A stretch of DNA of 32,227 bases from assembly GCA_009929375.1 (NCBI GenBank), contig SAAO01000041.1, positions 1-32,227 of the forward strand, in the 5' to 3' direction. Of this stretch, positions 30,161-32,227 are shown piece after piece. The notes under the pieces are model-generated. The model saw only the letters and a program-made list of their open reading frames with translations. It was not told the origin of the DNA and searched no databases. The DNA comes from Bacteroidia bacterium. Lineage in GTDB: Bacteria; Bacteroidota; Bacteroidia; Bacteroidales; Paludibacteraceae. The stretch's first letter is position 1. Each line of letters opens with the position of its first letter. Made by a program: the position numbers and the translations under genes.

Positions 30161-32083
30161 TTATTCTTCCAGAGGTCTGCGATAATTACAACCCGCTTTC
30201 CACTCGCTGCAACCGTAAGCTGTTTTACCTTTTAATATCACACCTTTTCCGCAAAGCGGACAAACCTCCTGAACTGGATGTACAACCGGTTGTGCCATTA
30301 CCTGACCAAGTGTACGGTTATCTGTTTTCACATTCAGTACAATTGTTCGCACCATTTCTTTCAGTTCGTCGAGAAAAGCGCGCGCTTCATATTCACCCTT
30401 TTCAATCTGACGAAGTTTGCGCTCCCATAAACCAGTAAGCTCAGCCGATTTCAGCAATTCCTCCTGAATAGTCAGTATCAAATCCACTCCGGTAGTAGTG
30501 GCAATCAGATTTTTGCGTTCCTTGCGGATATATTCGCGTTTGAAAAGCGTTTCGATAATAGCTGCACGTGTCGAAGGACGTCCAATACCATTTTCCTTCA
30601 ACGCATCGCGAAGTTCGTCATTGTCCACAAATTTACCTGCCGTTTCCATTGCACGCAGCAAGGTAGCTTCGGTATAAGGCTTTGGTGGAGAAGTCCATTT
30701 TTCTGCCAGTGTCGGTTCATGCGGACCAGATTCGCCTTTTTCGAAAAGCGGAAGCGTTTTTTCATCATCATCCTGTTCTTTTTCCTCGTCGGTACGGGCC
30801 TTTTCGAACACCACACGCCAGCCCGGATCGATAATTTGCTTTCCGGTAACTTTAAATTCCACTTTATCCACTTCGCCCAACACAGTGGTAGTCGAAATTT
30901 TACATTCAGGATAAAAATTTGCAATAAACCTGCGTGCCACCAGATCAAAAACTCTCTTTTCGTTATCGTTGAGCGCAGTCGGGTGTACACCTGTGGGAAT
31001 AATAGCGTGGTGATCAGTCACCTTTGTATTGTCGAAAACCTTTTTTGTTTTAGGAAGTTTTGTCGCAATCAAAGGAGCTGTAAGCAGTTCGTAATCTTTT
31101 ATACCTTTCAGAATATCAGGTATTTTAGGATACATATCGTCGCTCAGGTAAGTGGTATCCACACGAGGATAAGTAGTTAGCTTTTTTTCGTAAAGACTCT
31201 GAATAAGCTTCAGAGTTTCATCGGCCGAAAATCCGAATTTTTTATTGCACTCCACCTGCAATGAAGTCAGGTCGAAAAGCCTTGGAGCCGATTCAGTTCC
31301 TTTTTTGGTCGAAAAGTCGGTTACCACAAAGTCGGCATTTTTTACCGTTTCAAGAAAGTTATTTCCTTCTTCCACACTTGAGAAACGCCCTTTTGTAGCC
31401 GAGAAAATCGTATCGCGATATACTGTTTTCAGTTCCCAGTAAGCCTCCGGTTTAAAATTCTCAATCTCGAGCTGACGGTTCACAATCAGGGCAAGCGTAG
31501 GCGTTTGCACACGACCAATGGAAAGCACCTGTCGGTTTTTGCCGTATTTAAGTGTATAAAGACGTGTGGCGTTCATTCCCAGCAACCAGTCGCCAATAGC
31601 GCGCGAAAGTCCGGCTTCGTACAAATGCTGATATTCCGACTGATCTTTCAGTTTTTTGAAACCCTCACGAATGGCTTCTTCGGTCAGCGACGAAATCCAC
31701 AATCGTTTTACCGGACATTTGCACATGGCCTTCTGCATTACCCAGCGTTGAATAAGCTCTCCCTCCTGCCCCGCATCACCGCAGTTTACCACTTCGTCGG
31801 CGTTTGCCATAAGTGTTTCAATCACCTTAAACTGTTTTTGAATACCAGTGTCATTCATCACTTTAATGCCGAAGCGTTGCGGAATCATGGGCAAATGACT
31901 CAATGCCCATGCTTTCCATTCGGGCGCATACTCATGCGGTTCGAGCAATCCGCACAAATGTCCGAAAGTCCAGGTTACCTGATAGCCATTCCCTTCGATA
32001 TAACCCTCTTTCCGGGTTTTAGCACCCAGAATTTCAGCAATATCACGTGCCACACTTGGTTTTTCGGCTATACAGACTATCAT
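30161..32083 (-). CDS. topB: DNA topoisomerase III (type IA)
   Basis: 640 residues. It relaxes and decatenates DNA by single-strand passage. The TOPRIM domain starts MIVCIAEKPSVARDIAEILG with E7. The nucleophile is Y305 in KLTTYPRVDTTYLSDDMYP, and SIGRVQTPTLALIVNRQLEI (188-207) is the standard strand-binding block. The C-terminus has one four-cysteine zinc ribbon (CPLCGKGVILKGKTAYGCSE and then WKAGC). The second TOPRIM acid motif reads DAGQEGE (103-109) rather than the DxDxE of E. coli TopB, so one metal-binding Asp is Gly. The 100-bp repeat begins 31 bases before the ATG. It is convergent with icd. Confidence 0.95.
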   Translation of the reverse strand: MIVCIAEKPSVARDIAEILGAKTRKEGYIEGNGYQVTWTFGHLCGLLEPHEYAPEWKAWALSHLPMIPQRFGIKVMNDTGIQKQFKVIETLMANADEVVNCGDAGQEGELIQRWVMQKAMCKCPVKRLWISSLTEEAIREGFKKLKDQSEYQHLYEAGLSRAIGDWLLGMNATRLYTLKYGKNRQVLSIGRVQTPTLALIVNRQLEIENFKPEAYWELKTVYRDTIFSATKGRFSSVEEGNNFLETVKNADFVVTDFSTKKGTESAPRLFDLTSLQVECNKKFGFSADETLKLIQSLYEKKLTTYPRVDTTYLSDDMYPKIPDILKGIKDYELLTAPLIATKLPKTKKVFDNTKVTDHHAIIPTGVHPTALNDNEKRVFDLVARRFIANFYPECKISTTTVLGEVDKVEFKVTGKQIIDPGWRVVFEKARTDEEKEQDDDEKTLPLFEKGESGPHEPTLAEKWTSPPKPYTEATLLRAMETAGKFVDNDELRDALKENGIGRPSTRAAIIETLFKREYIRKERKNLIATTTGVDLILTIQEELLKSAELTGLWERKLRQIEKGEYEARAFLDELKEMVRTIVLNVKTDNRTLGQVMAQPVVHPVQEVCPLCGKGVILKGKTAYGCSEWKAGCNYRRPLEE

Positions 32084-32114
32084 AAATTTCGTATTGTTTT
32101 TAGAATTAAGTACA

Positions 32115-32214
32115 TTGAAATATTTAATGATATATTTCTAACACAATAGAACACATAGAAATTATTGAGGAAAAAGACTTAGCTCACATAGTAAAAGTAT
32201 CTGACGATACTTTT
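32115..32214 (-). repeat. 100-bp interspersed repeat, copy B, upstream of topB
   Basis: 95 of 100 positions match the reverse complement of 23441-23540. The hairpin AAAAGTATC-TGAC-GATACTTTT is at 32193-32214. Similarity ends at the hairpin and the 13 bases to the window end differ. The gene-proximal end is 31 bases from the topB ATG. Confidence 0.9.
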
Positions 32215-32227
32215 ATCGCTCTGAAAT

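Noticed and set aside
30161-32083. Conjugative-element topoisomerase, suggesting an integrated mobile element
   Set aside because: No tra, mob, integrase or att sequence is visible nearby, and topB is flanked by a housekeeping operon.

Overview
The window looks like chromosome from a member of the Bacteroidota, most likely the order Bacteroidales. Three kinds of evidence point there. Several genes are preceded by promoters of the TTTG-N19-21-TAnnTTTG type. The DUF1599 / DoxX-like / tpiA run is a gene order I recall from Bacteroides relatives. The window also carries both methylmalonyl-CoA mutase subunits and an aconitase-citrate synthase-isocitrate dehydrogenase operon. No rRNA, tRNA, CRISPR array or complete insertion sequence was seen. 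The species cannot be named from this sequence.

Positions 1-11918, minus strand: an AT-rich surface-polysaccharide (O-antigen-like) locus with an ABC-type exporter. In transcription order it holds the permease wzm, an interrupted spacer, the ATPase wzt with a C-terminal sugar-recognition domain, a hexapeptide acyltransferase, a radical SAM/SPASM protein fused to a polysaccharide pyruvyl transferase, a GT4, a GT2, a membrane-anchored five-bladed beta-propeller protein, a second GT4 and a broken GtrA-like gene. Most of these genes overlap by 1-13 bases. wzm and wzt, normally adjacent, are separated by about 2.5 kb. That spacer holds a winged-helix ATPase remnant, a 31-codon GT2 remnant, a DUF4143-type ATPase, a GxxExxY gene and three copies of a hairpin repeat.

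Positions 11919-18333: housekeeping genes with repeat-rich spacers. They are a FemAB-type aminoacyltransferase, a tandem DUF1599 protein, a DoxX/BT_3928-like membrane protein, triose-phosphate isomerase, a Sua5/YciO/YrdC protein and a convergent pirin. The spacers are packed with 7-10 bp degenerate tandem repeats, some of which run into stop codons.

Positions 18584-23115, minus strand: mutA and mutB, the small and large methylmalonyl-CoA mutase subunits used in the succinate-propionate route. A four-helix-bundle (IVP/S23-type) gene flanked by inverted simple-repeat arrays lies between them. The GxxExxY gene at 8.66-9.04 kb has the same architecture with a different repeat. These two small-gene/inverted-array units are the best candidate for an undescribed element type.

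Positions 23570-32227: a DUF418/YeiB-like membrane protein, then the operon acnA - citrate synthase - NADP isocitrate dehydrogenase, which makes 2-oxoglutarate. A strong bidirectional terminator follows, then convergent topB. A 100-bp repeat, 95% identical between its two copies, lies about 30 bp upstream of both the DUF418 gene and topB in the same orientation relative to each gene. It may be a mobile promoter or leader.
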